Positions 51,587-60,661 of a stretch of 64,000 nt of DNA are shown in pieces. The stretch spans positions 1,054,001-1,118,000 of the forward strand of contig CP107851.1 of NCBI GenBank assembly GCA_036013505.1. The letters run 5' to 3'. The notes below the pieces were generated by a model. It did not search any database and was not told where the DNA came from. It saw only the letters and a list, made by a program, of their open reading frames with translations. Each line of letters opens with the position of its first letter. Within the stretch, counting starts at the first letter, position 1. Both the position numbers and the translations under genes were made by a program. Origin of the DNA: Streptomyces sp. NBC_00510 (GTDB taxonomy: Bacteria; Actinomycetota; Actinomycetes; Streptomycetales; Streptomycetaceae).

Positions 51587-52614
51587 GCCGCGGTCCGGTG
51601 CACGCCGGCGACGTCGTGCGCGCCGCCGCCGCGCTGGGCATCGCGGACCCCGCAGGCGTCCTCTCCCTGGTGCGCGCCATGGGTCTGCCCGGCCCCGGAC
51701 CCCGGCCCCCGGAACCGGACGGCCCGGGGACGGAACCCCGGCAGGGCACCGAACCCGCGCCGCCGGCCCGTCCCGTCGGCCGGACGGTGCCCAGGGACGG
51801 CGGCGGCGTGCCGGAGCCGTCCTCGGGGACCGCCACCGGCGCCGACCCCGCGGGCCGGTCGGTCATCACCTTCGCGCCTCCGCGGACCCCGCCCGGACCC
51901 GGGCGACCGGCCGGTGAGCCGGCCGGTCCTGAGGAGCCGCTCTTCGCCGACCGCGCGGAGGTCACCGAGCAGCCGCCGTCGCCGCCGTGGAATCCGCGCA
52001 CCCAGCAGGCGATCATGCTCACGGTGGCCGCCACCGAGGCGCTCGGCAGGGAGCTGGACCACCGCAGGCTGATCGACCTGATGGTCCGGCGCCTGGGTGG
52101 CAGGCCGTCGTCCGGCGGCCTTCGCCTCCCCTACCGGCCCCGCCCCACCACCCGGGCGGGGCTGCACGTGCTGCTGGACCGGAGCCCTTCCATGCGGCCG
52201 TTCCGCCACGACCACCAGTGGGTCGCCCGGCTGGCCCGGCAGGTACTCGCCCCCGACCAGCTGCGGATACTCGACTTCCGGCTGCCCCAGGGCGCCAGCG
52301 CTGACGGCGGCCGCACATGGGGTGCGGCGGTCCGCCCGGCACCCGGCACTCCGGTGCTGCTCGTCTCCGACCTCGGCCGACTGCGCCCTCCGGTGGCGGT
52401 GCGCAACCAGGCCTCACCGGCCGACTGGCTCGCCTTCCTCGGCCGGCTGAAGCACGCCGGTCACCCGGTGACCTGCCTGACCCCGTTCAGTCCGGACGTC
52501 TACCCGCCCGCCGTCCGCCGGTTGGTGGCCCTCGTCCCGCTGGACCGCCGTACGTCGGTGTGGTCGGCGCGCTCCCAGATCAGACGGCTGCGCCGCCGGA
52601 GGCAGGCATGGTGA
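51583..52614 (+). CDS. vWA-domain protein (MoxR partner)
   Basis: 343 residues, GTG start overlapping the MoxR stop. Residues ~1-30 form a small helical cap (VVRAAAALGIADPAGVLSLVRAMGL). A long Pro/Gly-rich linker (~35-140) follows, and the C-terminal vWA domain holds the MIDAS motif DRSPS at 199-203 and a VLLVSDLGRL strand. The metal-site Thr is not obvious. The end is very basic (RSQIRRLRRRRQAW). Acts with the MoxR ATPase; its stop overlaps the next gene. Confidence 0.88.
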   Translation: MSRGPVHAGDVVRAAAALGIADPAGVLSLVRAMGLPGPGPRPPEPDGPGTEPRQGTEPAPPARPVGRTVPRDGGGVPEPSSGTATGADPAGRSVITFAPPRTPPGPGRPAGEPAGPEEPLFADRAEVTEQPPSPPWNPRTQQAIMLTVAATEALGRELDHRRLIDLMVRRLGGRPSSGGLRLPYRPRPTTRAGLHVLLDRSPSMRPFRHDHQWVARLARQVLAPDQLRILDFRLPQGASADGGRTWGAAVRPAPGTPVLLVSDLGRLRPPVAVRNQASPADWLAFLGRLKHAGHPVTCLTPFSPDVYPPAVRRLVALVPLDRRTSVWSARSQIRRLRRRRQAW

Positions 52615-55418
52615 CGGCGGCCGCCGGACGGACCTCCGCGGCCAGGCTGATCCACGAACAGCGCCAGGAGGAACCGGACGTGGTCCGGCTGGCCCAGTCG
52701 CTGAGCCTGGCGGCGCAGGCCGAACCGTACGTCGTGCGTGCCGCGCGCCTGCGGTTCGTGCCGCGCAGCAGCGCCGGGCTGGAGGCCCAGCTGTGGTTCT
52801 CTCCCCTGGTCGAGGCCGCAGGCGGCCTGACCATGGTGCTCGACCCCGCGGTGGCCGCGGTCCTGCGCCGGGACCTCGCCACGAACGACCGCGCCCTGCT
52901 GGCCTCCGTCCGCAGCTTCACCGAACGCGCCCACCACGACGCGCCCCTGGCGGTGCGCACCTTCGAGACCCTCCTGTGGGCCGGCACGGCGCAGGCGGTG
53001 CCCGCGGGGGGCGACATCCGGCGGGAGCTCGAACCCTTCCTCGCCCAGGTGCTCTCCGACGGCCCCGAGGCCTTGGAGGCCGGCCGGTGGGCGATCCGTC
53101 ACCTGCCCCGACTGCCCGACGCCGTACGGGACTCGGCACCCGCGCGGCGCCTGCGCATCGCCGCGGCCGAGCGCCTGGGCCTGGAGCTGACGCCCGCCGC
53201 GGCGGGTCTGCTCCCGGAGGAGGTGACGGCCGTCCGCCGGATGGTCCACCGTGACGTCGACGTCGGGATCCGCGCGGAGCCCGGTGGCATCGTGCTGACC
53301 AGACCTCCGGAACGCGACGCCCAGGTGTGCCAGGTGAGCGGGGCCGCCAGGGTCAGATTGCGCCTGCGGGCCGCCCTCCCCGGAGCGGCCTGGCACGAAC
53401 TGGACCTGCACGACCGCAGACGGGCCACCGCACCCCTGGACGTGGTGGCCGCGGCCCGGCTCGACGGCAGCCTGGACGGCGCCCGGGCCGAACTGGGGGA
53501 CGTGGTGCGCTGCGTCTGGGCCGGGGAGCACGGAGCGCTCGCGGTCAGCGCGGCGGGCCGTACCGAGATCCGGGTCGACGCGGCCGGACGGGTGCTGGTC
53601 GCGGACCTCCCGGTGCCCCCCGACCTGCTCGCGGTCGCCGACGCGGGGCCGCCGAGGGCGGCCGCGGCCGGGGGCTCCGGGCTCCAGGTGGTCGGCGCGG
53701 CCCTCGACGCCTCGGGCGAGGTGACCGCCCATCCGTGGTCCCCGGCGCCGACGGCACTGGGCTGGGCGGCGCCGGGCGGGCCGGGCAGCGGCCCGGCCGT
53801 CCTCTGCGTGGCGGAGGGCCGGAAGGTGCACCTGCTGGACGACGGCGATCCGCGGCGCGTGGTGCTGACCCTCGATCACCCCGCCGACGTCACCCACCTG
53901 TGGACGTCGGTCTCGGCGGCCCTGATCGCGGTCGCGGACGCCGAGGGAAGGGTCGTGGCACGTCACGCCGCGCCCGGGAACGGCATGGTCTCCCGCCGGT
54001 TCGCCACCGGGGGGTCCCCGGTGACCGCGCTCGCGGGCGATCCGCTGACCGGGGACGTCGTCTGGGCCACCGAGGACGGCCGGGTGTGGCTGGCCCGGAG
54101 CCCGGAGAACGACGCGCGCGATCCGGTGCCGCTCGGCCGGCTGCCCCGGCCGGCCACCTCACTGGCCGTCTCCTCCTCCGACGCCACGGTGGTCGCCGCG
54201 GACGGGGGACGCCACCTGCTGCGGCTGCGCCGTCCCGCGGCCGGCGACCCGGAGGACCCCGGCTCCGCGCCGCTCCCCGGCGCCCGGCTGCCGTTCCAGG
54301 TGCGCGAGGTGTTCACGGCCGGCCGGGGCCGCCTGATGCTCACCGGAACCGGCGGGCCGGTCGAGATACGGTCCGAGGACGGCAGGGTGCACCTCGTCCT
54401 GCCCTACCCCGCCGCCACCTCCGCGTCCACGTCGACGTCGCAGGCGCCGGGGCCGGGGCCCTCCTGGCTGCGCGCATCGGTCGGCGTCGCGCTTCCCGGC
54501 CCCGGACCGGAGGCACCGCCCGAGGATCTGCTGCGTGCCGCCCGCCGCTGCGGCATCGGCCACATCCGGCTCTCCGGGCCGCACCCGCACGACTCCCGTC
54601 GCACGGACCTCGTGGTCGGGCGGGCCGGGGAGGCCGGACTGCGCGTCGTCGCCGGCCTTCCCGCTCCCCCGCCCGAAGCCGCGCCCGCCGACGTCCTGCT
54701 CGACGCGCGACGTCTCCTCGACGCGCGCGTCGACGCACTGCTGCTGGAGGACCTGGCGGCCTGGCCCGCCCACCTGCTGGACGACCTGCGGCACCTGACG
54801 GACGCCTACACCGGTGCGGGCCTGATCGGCACCGCCGGACCGTCGTCCACCGGCGGGCCGGAGCAAGCGGCCCCGCGAGGCGCCGTCCATCTGACCGTGG
54901 GCCCTCCGCCGCTCCCGCGACCCGGGGCCTGGACGGTCCCGCCGGGTACGGCCTGGGTGCTTCCGGATCGGCCGCCGGCCGATCCGGGCGTCCTGCTGGC
55001 CCTGCCCGGCTGCCACGAGGTCCCCGCCGGTCTGCTGACGGCCACGGGGCACCGGGCGGAGGCGCTGCGCGTCCTGCTCTCCGTCCGGGCACGGCAGCAG
55101 GCCCTGGTCCACGGCTTTGTCGACGCGGCGCTGCCCGAACCGGTGCCAGGGGTGACGGCGTTGTGGCGGCGCCACGGCAGCGAGTCCGTCCTGTGCCTGG
55201 GCAACGCCGGCGACGCGCCGGTCGCGGTCACCGTACCGGCGCCGCCCGACGGGCCCGAGCTGGTCGGGATCGCGACGCTCGGCGCCGCCGTGGGAGAGCC
55301 GTGGCCGCTCACCGTACGTCCGTCGGCCGGCGGGTACGCGATCACCGTGGCACCCGGTGCGACCCACTGGCTGAGCCTGTGGGAGAGCACCGACCCCGGA
55401 TGGCGGCCGGGCGCATGA
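52608..55418 (+). CDS. Large beta-propeller plus degenerate TIM-barrel protein
   Basis: 936 residues (ATG 52608; a GTG at 52611 would give the GTGA overlap seen at the other junctions). Three parts: residues ~1-230 helical (AARLIHEQRQEEPDVVRLAQSLSLAAQAEPYVVRAARLRFV); ~290-630 a run of propeller-like blades (PAVLCVAEGRKVHLLDDGD, AALIAVADAEGRVVARHA, GDVVWATEDGRVWLARSP, ATVVAADGGRHLLRLRRP); ~660-930 like an alpha-amylase barrel that has lost its acidic residues (EDLLRAARRCGIGHIRLSGPHPHDS, GLRVVAGLPAP, VDALLLEDLAAWPAHLLDDLRHLTD, then GVTALWRRHGSESVLCLGNAGDAPVAV). Possibly the sensor or client-binding component. Confidence 0.82.
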   Translation: MVTAAAGRTSAARLIHEQRQEEPDVVRLAQSLSLAAQAEPYVVRAARLRFVPRSSAGLEAQLWFSPLVEAAGGLTMVLDPAVAAVLRRDLATNDRALLASVRSFTERAHHDAPLAVRTFETLLWAGTAQAVPAGGDIRRELEPFLAQVLSDGPEALEAGRWAIRHLPRLPDAVRDSAPARRLRIAAAERLGLELTPAAAGLLPEEVTAVRRMVHRDVDVGIRAEPGGIVLTRPPERDAQVCQVSGAARVRLRLRAALPGAAWHELDLHDRRRATAPLDVVAAARLDGSLDGARAELGDVVRCVWAGEHGALAVSAAGRTEIRVDAAGRVLVADLPVPPDLLAVADAGPPRAAAAGGSGLQVVGAALDASGEVTAHPWSPAPTALGWAAPGGPGSGPAVLCVAEGRKVHLLDDGDPRRVVLTLDHPADVTHLWTSVSAALIAVADAEGRVVARHAAPGNGMVSRRFATGGSPVTALAGDPLTGDVVWATEDGRVWLARSPENDARDPVPLGRLPRPATSLAVSSSDATVVAADGGRHLLRLRRPAAGDPEDPGSAPLPGARLPFQVREVFTAGRGRLMLTGTGGPVEIRSEDGRVHLVLPYPAATSASTSTSQAPGPGPSWLRASVGVALPGPGPEAPPEDLLRAARRCGIGHIRLSGPHPHDSRRTDLVVGRAGEAGLRVVAGLPAPPPEAAPADVLLDARRLLDARVDALLLEDLAAWPAHLLDDLRHLTDAYTGAGLIGTAGPSSTGGPEQAAPRGAVHLTVGPPPLPRPGAWTVPPGTAWVLPDRPPADPGVLLALPGCHEVPAGLLTATGHRAEALRVLLSVRARQQALVHGFVDAALPEPVPGVTALWRRHGSESVLCLGNAGDAPVAVTVPAPPDGPELVGIATLGAAVGEPWPLTVRPSAGGYAITVAPGATHWLSLWESTDPGWRPGA

Positions 55419-56641
55419 ACGGGACGACGTCGCGCCCGCTGGTCTTCCTCAGCCGCAGCGAACCGCCCGGCTGCACCTGCACCTGCTGGCCGGCCAGGAG
55501 ATCGGTGATCGGCCTGCTCGAGGCCGCCGGCTGCGAACCGATCGTGATCGACAGGCAGACCCTGGTGCCGGGCCAGGACTGGATGGAGGCCATATCCGAC
55601 GGCATGGGCAACGCCCACGGCATGGTGCTGCTCGCGTCGCCGCACGCCGTCGAGTCACCGCACGTCCAGAACGAGCTGGCCATGGCGGAACTGCGCAACC
55701 GGCACGACGGCTTCCCCATCATCCTCGTGCTGCTCCCCGAGATCGACCGGGAGGGCCTGGAGGCCAGCAGGCTCGGTTCGCTCAGTCCCACCCGGCGGCA
55801 GAACATCGACTGGCCCGTCGACGGGGACCTCGCCGACGTCGTCAGGGACATCACTCCCCAACTGGAGCTGATGCGGGCCCAGGTGAACGAGGACCGGGTG
55901 CACCAGCGGGTCGTCCAGCACCTGCGCGAGGTCGACGGGCCCGTCCTGAGCCGTGCCGGGGACCGGCTCGGTGTCTCGCGGGAGATCCTGCTGCCCCTGA
56001 TGCACCACCGCGTCGCCGAGGGGCTGCTCACGGAACGCAGCAGTGAGCCCCAGGACGATCCGCTGCGCGCGGCCCTCACCGAACTCCTGCCGCTCCAGGC
56101 GACCTCCGGATCCCGCGAGGTGATCGAACTCAGCGTCACCCATGCCCGGGTCCCCGCATCGGACTCCCGGCGCATCAACGAGGTGCTCACGGCCCCGGCC
56201 GCCCCGCGGGCCGCGGTGCTGCCCGCCCACTCCACCGAGACCGCCCGGCGCTTCGTCCACCGCGCCAGCGGACAGCCCGTGGCCTGGGACCACTTCGTCG
56301 TGCCCATCGACGTGGGTTCCGGCGTCGCGGAGAGCCTCATCGCCGGCGTCCGGGACCACCTGACCGAGGTCGACGTCCACGACCTGGAGACCCTGCTGCA
56401 GCACGAGCACGACTTCGGACCGGTGGTGGTGATCGTGCCGCATCCCCCGGACCCCGACCTCGTGGCGCGGCTCGGCGAGGAGTTCCCGGCGGGTGTCCTC
56501 TTCCTCTTCGTGGTGGACGGCGACCTGGTCGGCACCGCGCCCGATCCGCTGCCGCGGCTGCAGGGGCTGCCCCGCCCGCACGAGGAGGAGATGAACCGCA
56601 CCATACGCACCTTCGTGCGCCGCTACGCGGGCCGCAACTGA
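55415..56641 (+). CDS. TIR-domain protein
   Basis: 408 residues, ATG overlapping the upstream stop (ATGA). Residues ~8-140 form a TIR domain: LVFLSRSEPP, VIGLLEAAGCEPIVIDRQTLVPGQDWMEAI, HGMVLLASPHAVESPHVQNELAMAEL, with Glu87 at the position of the NADase glutamate. A cysteine cluster CTCTC (20-24) interrupts the first helix. The middle (~170-215) looks like a winged helix (VHQRVVQHLREVDGPVLSRAGDRLGVSREILLPLMHHRVAEGLL). The C-terminal part may be a second Rossmann-like domain. Likely the effector of the cluster. Confidence 0.85.
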   Translation: MNGTTSRPLVFLSRSEPPGCTCTCWPARRSVIGLLEAAGCEPIVIDRQTLVPGQDWMEAISDGMGNAHGMVLLASPHAVESPHVQNELAMAELRNRHDGFPIILVLLPEIDREGLEASRLGSLSPTRRQNIDWPVDGDLADVVRDITPQLELMRAQVNEDRVHQRVVQHLREVDGPVLSRAGDRLGVSREILLPLMHHRVAEGLLTERSSEPQDDPLRAALTELLPLQATSGSREVIELSVTHARVPASDSRRINEVLTAPAAPRAAVLPAHSTETARRFVHRASGQPVAWDHFVVPIDVGSGVAESLIAGVRDHLTEVDVHDLETLLQHEHDFGPVVVIVPHPPDPDLVARLGEEFPAGVLFLFVVDGDLVGTAPDPLPRLQGLPRPHEEEMNRTIRTFVRRYAGRN

Positions 56642-56680
56642 CGACGAGCCGCCCCCCGGGATCCGGGGGCGGCTCGTCGT
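56641..56680. terminator. Bidirectional terminator between the two TIR systems
   Basis: 16-bp perfect stem (ACGACGAGCCGCCCCC with its complement) and an 8-nt loop. It starts at the last base of the TIR gene and serves that operon and the convergent fxsT gene. Confidence 0.9.
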
Positions 56681-56701
56681 GGCGGCGGTCCTGCCGCCGG
56701 G

Positions 56702-59700
56702 TCAGATCGGCGGCATCTCCAGCTCGAAGTCGATGCGCCGCTGTTCCCTCATGGCGACGGTCGTGGGATGCGTGTCCCCGAACCGGGCGGCGGACCGGCG
56801 CGTGATCTCCCGCACGCGGTCCTCCGCTCCGGGGTCGCCGACGCGCATCCGGTCGACCGCGAGGTTGTACTCACCGCAGAGCACGCGGGGGTGCCGGTCG
56901 CCGAAGAGGGACAGGAACTCGCGGTGCGCGCGCTCGTCCTCCGCCACCGCCTCGTCGTACCGCTCCAGCTGGGCGAGGACCCCCGCCACGTCGGCCCGGC
57001 AGGCGACCGCCGCCGGATGCCCGCCGCTCACGCGCCGTTCGAGCGCGGCGAGCGTCGGACGCCCCAGGTCGAGGGCGGCCAGCGGTTCGCCGCCCAGCCT
57101 GCGGGCGATGATCAGGTTGGTCGCCGCGGCGAGCGTGAACGGGTGCTCGGCGCCCAGCGTCGTGTGGTAGTTCGCGTGGTTCCGCTCGGCGATCTCCCGG
57201 CCCTCGTCGAAGGACGGGTCGCTCTGCGTGCCGGCCAGCGCGAGCAGGTCGCAACTGAGGTTCGCCGCGCAGGCCAGCGTCTCCGGGTGCCGCTCGCCGT
57301 ACCGGCGCCGGTACTGGTCGTACGTCGTCCGGGACAGGGCCTCGGCCGCCCGGAACTCGCCGAGCCGGCGACGGGTCACGGAGAGCGAGGCGTCGGTGCG
57401 CATCACCTCGGGCGAGTGCTCCCCGGACAGGGCGACGTAGTGCTGCCTGGTCTCCAGCAGCAGTTCGAGCGAGCCCTGGTAGTCGCCCATCTCGCGGCGG
57501 TCCAGGGCGGCGCCGAGCGCGTAGCGCGAACAGGCGGGGCTCCTGACCCCCAGCACCTGACGGGCCGTCTGGTACGCCTCCTCGGCGAGTGCCAGCGCCT
57601 CACGGGGGCGTCCGATGAGGTTCAGCGACACGCCGTAGTTGTTGATGGCGCGGAGCGTGTCCGGGTGGTCGTTCCCCACCGACCGGCGGTACCGGTCCAG
57701 GGTGTCCGCGTCGGACTCGCAGGCCTCCGCGTAGCGGCCCAGACCGTTCAGGTCGGCGCCGACGTTGCGGGCGGTGATGAGGGTGTGCGGGTGGGCGAGA
57801 CCGAGCGCCGGGTGCTCGCGCTGCCTGCGCAGGGTGTCCGAGTCCAGTTCGAAGGCCTCGGCGTAACGGCCCATCGAGCGGAGCGGGTTGGCCAGCTGAG
57901 CCGCCAGGCGCAGGGTGAGCGGGTCGTCGGCACCACGGTTCGCGGTCCACGCGTCCAGGGCCCGGCGCCCCAGACCGATCGCCGCCAGGTGGTCCTTGAC
58001 CAGCCACAGGTTGCGGACCTGGCTCACCACCCACTCGCCGACCTGCGGGTCGACGCTCTCGATGGCTCCGGACGGTTCGAGGTGCGGGCGGAGCTCCGCG
58101 AAACGCTGGAGCGACGCCGGGTGGTCCTCCCCCTGCGAGGGCGAGGGGAGCGCGCTGGCCAGCACGAGGTGGGCCTGGCTCCGGGTGCGCGCCAGGGCGT
58201 CGGGGTCCACCGCCATCCACTCGCGGACCAGGGCCTGCAGGAGCCGGTGCACCTGCAGCGAGCGTCCCTCCAGGCGGGCGAGGGCGTACCTGCTCAGATC
58301 GCGGATGAGGTAGCCCATGATCATCGGGTCGCGGAGCGCGGAGTCGGACTGCGCCAGCTCGTTGCGCATGCCGTCGCTGTAGAGCAGGGAGTCCGCGATC
58401 GGCTCGGGTGAGAAGAACGAGCACAGTTCCAGCAGGCGGACCGCCGCCGGCCGCTCCGCGCGCAGCCGCTCCACGGACAGCCGCCAGACGGCGGGCAGTT
58501 GGGTCTGCCGCTCGAACTCCCCCGCGGGGCCGGCGCTCAGCACTTCACCGACGCGGCTGCGCACCTGTTCCAGGTAGGTGTCCACCGGCATCCCGGTCTC
58601 CCGGAGCCATGCCGCGGCGAGTTCCACGGCCATGGGCAGGTCGCCGAGTTCCTCGGCGATCCGGTCCGCGTCCTGACGGGTCAGGTTCTCCACCCGGCGC
58701 CGGAGCAGCGCGACGCTCTCCGCCCGCCGGAAGACGCCCACTTCGACGGTGGCGGGGCCGCTGTCGGACTCCCGCGCGGTGATGATGACGTGCCCCGGCC
58801 CGTTGGAGGGCAGGTAGTCCTCGAGCCGGCGGCCGCTCTGGCGGGTCTCCTCGTCGTTCGCCGCGTTGTCGTAGACCAGCAGCCACTTGCCCCGCCTGCC
58901 GCTCTCCAGCTCGGCCAGGGTCGCCATGGCCAGGTCCTCGGCGGTCTCGCCCTGGACGCCCAGCTGGACGCCCAGGTTCGCCAGGCTCTGCGGGATCAGG
59001 TCGGTCTGCTCCGCGGGGATCCAGTGCACCAGGTCGTACTGGGCACCGAAGCGGTGGACGTACTCCAGGGCGATCTGCGTCTTGCCCATGCCGCCGAGCC
59101 CGTAGAGGAAGAGGCGGTCCGCCGGCGTGTGCACGTCGTCCAGGGAGTCCTGGCCGAGGTCGTCCCAGAATTTGTCCAGCTCCTGGTCCCGGCCGGTGAA
59201 CAGGTTGTACCGGGGCGGGGCCTTGAACGTCGAGGGGGCTTCGCCCGGGTACCGGGTGCGGCCCGCGACGGGCTCGTTGAGGGCCGGCACCCCGATGAGC
59301 GCGGTCACCCGCTCCAGCGCCGTCGCGGCCGTCATCCCGACCAGGGAGAACCCGGGGAGGCTCGCCAGCGCCGTCGGGGTCTGGAACTCGCGGGTCCGCA
59401 GGCCGAGGATCCGCGGACCGTCGCCGCGGCGGTCGGCGGTCTCGACCAGGGTGACCAGTTCCTCGGCGACGTTGGTGTTCACGAAGTCCGGTGACAGCAG
59501 CGCCAGGACGGTGTCCGCGGCGGTCGCGGGGACGGGCGCCATCGCGGTGGCGCTGCTGGGGCGCAGTGTCACCGTCACGCCCGCCGCCTTGAGCTGGTCG
59601 GCGATCCACTCGGCCCACAGCCGGTCGCGCAGGGCGTGGTCGATGCGGACCCGCGGGGTGGCCGCGCCGGCCGCGGGCACTCGGTCGAACCGCTTGACCA

Positions 59701-60661
59701 GCGACGCCCGCTGCTCCTCCGCCATGTGCCCGATCGCGGTCACCTCGCCGCGCGTGATGACGGACGTGAGGCGTTCGTAGGCGGCGAGCAACGTGCCCTG
59801 GTTGCGGATCGGGTCCTTCAGGGTCGCCAGGACCTCTTCGTAGGCGTAGTAGGGGCGGTAGGGGATCTCGATGTCGCCCCAGTACCGGTCCGGGTCCGGG
59901 TGCGCGGATTCGTCGAGGAACTCCTGGAAACGGCTGCGCGCGTGCTGCCGGGCGGTGTCCAGCCGGTCCTGCTCGGCGGGGTCGACGCGCATCGGGACCG
60001 GCAGGATCGTCACATGGGGGGCGAACCTGCGGACGTCGCGCGCGACGTTCGCGCCGCCGTCGACGGACTGGACGTTGAAGGTGAAGCAGTTCACCAGGAC
60101 GTCGGGCAGCAGGAGCGTGGTGATGCCCGAGGTGTCGCTGAAGCCCGTGCGGCTGTCGATCAGCGCGTAGTCGTAGCCCGCCTGCATGTCCTCGCGCAGG
60201 GCGTGCAGGAACGCCTTCCCGTTCCGGTTCTCGTAGAAGCCGCGCCAGTCGTAGGTGTTGACGTTCTCGGAGTACTCCGGGGTGCGGCGGCCCGAGGAGA
60301 CGAACTCGATGAAGCCGCCGCCGGGGAAGGAGCACTCCAGCGAGTGCGCGTGGCGGTCGACGCGTGCGTACGTCCGCAGGCCGTCCGTCAGGTGCGGGCT
60401 CATCCGCTCGAATTCGCGGACGAGGTCGATCACGCCCGGCGTGGAGCTCAGTTCGGGGTCCCGCAGGAAGGGGGCGAAGTAGCGGTGCAGACCCGGCGCC
60501 TCCAGGTCCCAGTCCATGACCAGGACCCGTTTGCCGTTCGTGGCCAGGATCCAGGCGACGTTCGCCATGGCCATGGTGCGGCCCGTACCGCCCTTGAACG
60601 AGTAGAACGTCACTACGGTGCCGGGCCCCTGGGCGCCGGGACCGCCCGAGTCGTGCGTCAT
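56702..60661 (-). CDS. fxsT: FxSxx-COOH system tetratricopeptide repeat protein FxsT
   Basis: 1319 residues. Domains in order: a SIMIBI/ParA-like ATPase with deviant Walker A KGGTGRT (23-29) and VLVMDWDLEAPGL; a TIR-like domain (~335-460) with SPDFVNTNVAEELV and Glu400/401 at the NADase position; an NB-ARC domain with GLGGMGKT (521-528) and LLVYDNA (594-600); and C-terminal TPRs (~880-1300; repeats such as GNDHPDTLRAINNYGVSLNLIGRPREAL). This architecture defines FxsT. ATG at 60661 overlaps the fxsC stop (ATGA). It is probably an NLR-like signalling ATPase. Confidence 0.93.
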   Translation of the reverse strand: MTHDSGGPGAQGPGTVVTFYSFKGGTGRTMAMANVAWILATNGKRVLVMDWDLEAPGLHRYFAPFLRDPELSSTPGVIDLVREFERMSPHLTDGLRTYARVDRHAHSLECSFPGGGFIEFVSSGRRTPEYSENVNTYDWRGFYENRNGKAFLHALREDMQAGYDYALIDSRTGFSDTSGITTLLLPDVLVNCFTFNVQSVDGGANVARDVRRFAPHVTILPVPMRVDPAEQDRLDTARQHARSRFQEFLDESAHPDPDRYWGDIEIPYRPYYAYEEVLATLKDPIRNQGTLLAAYERLTSVITRGEVTAIGHMAEEQRASLVKRFDRVPAAGAATPRVRIDHALRDRLWAEWIADQLKAAGVTVTLRPSSATAMAPVPATAADTVLALLSPDFVNTNVAEELVTLVETADRRGDGPRILGLRTREFQTPTALASLPGFSLVGMTAATALERVTALIGVPALNEPVAGRTRYPGEAPSTFKAPPRYNLFTGRDQELDKFWDDLGQDSLDDVHTPADRLFLYGLGGMGKTQIALEYVHRFGAQYDLVHWIPAEQTDLIPQSLANLGVQLGVQGETAEDLAMATLAELESGRRGKWLLVYDNAANDEETRQSGRRLEDYLPSNGPGHVIITARESDSGPATVEVGVFRRAESVALLRRRVENLTRQDADRIAEELGDLPMAVELAAAWLRETGMPVDTYLEQVRSRVGEVLSAGPAGEFERQTQLPAVWRLSVERLRAERPAAVRLLELCSFFSPEPIADSLLYSDGMRNELAQSDSALRDPMIMGYLIRDLSRYALARLEGRSLQVHRLLQALVREWMAVDPDALARTRSQAHLVLASALPSPSQGEDHPASLQRFAELRPHLEPSGAIESVDPQVGEWVVSQVRNLWLVKDHLAAIGLGRRALDAWTANRGADDPLTLRLAAQLANPLRSMGRYAEAFELDSDTLRRQREHPALGLAHPHTLITARNVGADLNGLGRYAEACESDADTLDRYRRSVGNDHPDTLRAINNYGVSLNLIGRPREALALAEEAYQTARQVLGVRSPACSRYALGAALDRREMGDYQGSLELLLETRQHYVALSGEHSPEVMRTDASLSVTRRRLGEFRAAEALSRTTYDQYRRRYGERHPETLACAANLSCDLLALAGTQSDPSFDEGREIAERNHANYHTTLGAEHPFTLAAATNLIIARRLGGEPLAALDLGRPTLAALERRVSGGHPAAVACRADVAGVLAQLERYDEAVAEDERAHREFLSLFGDRHPRVLCGEYNLAVDRMRVGDPGAEDRVREITRRSAARFGDTHPTTVAMREQRRIDFELEMPPI

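Noticed and set aside
56768..58411. 547-codon plus-strand frame inside fxsT
   Set aside because: Antisense shadow of the TPR region; composition (V, R, G, Q) without recognisable fold and fxsT has clear domains on the other strand.
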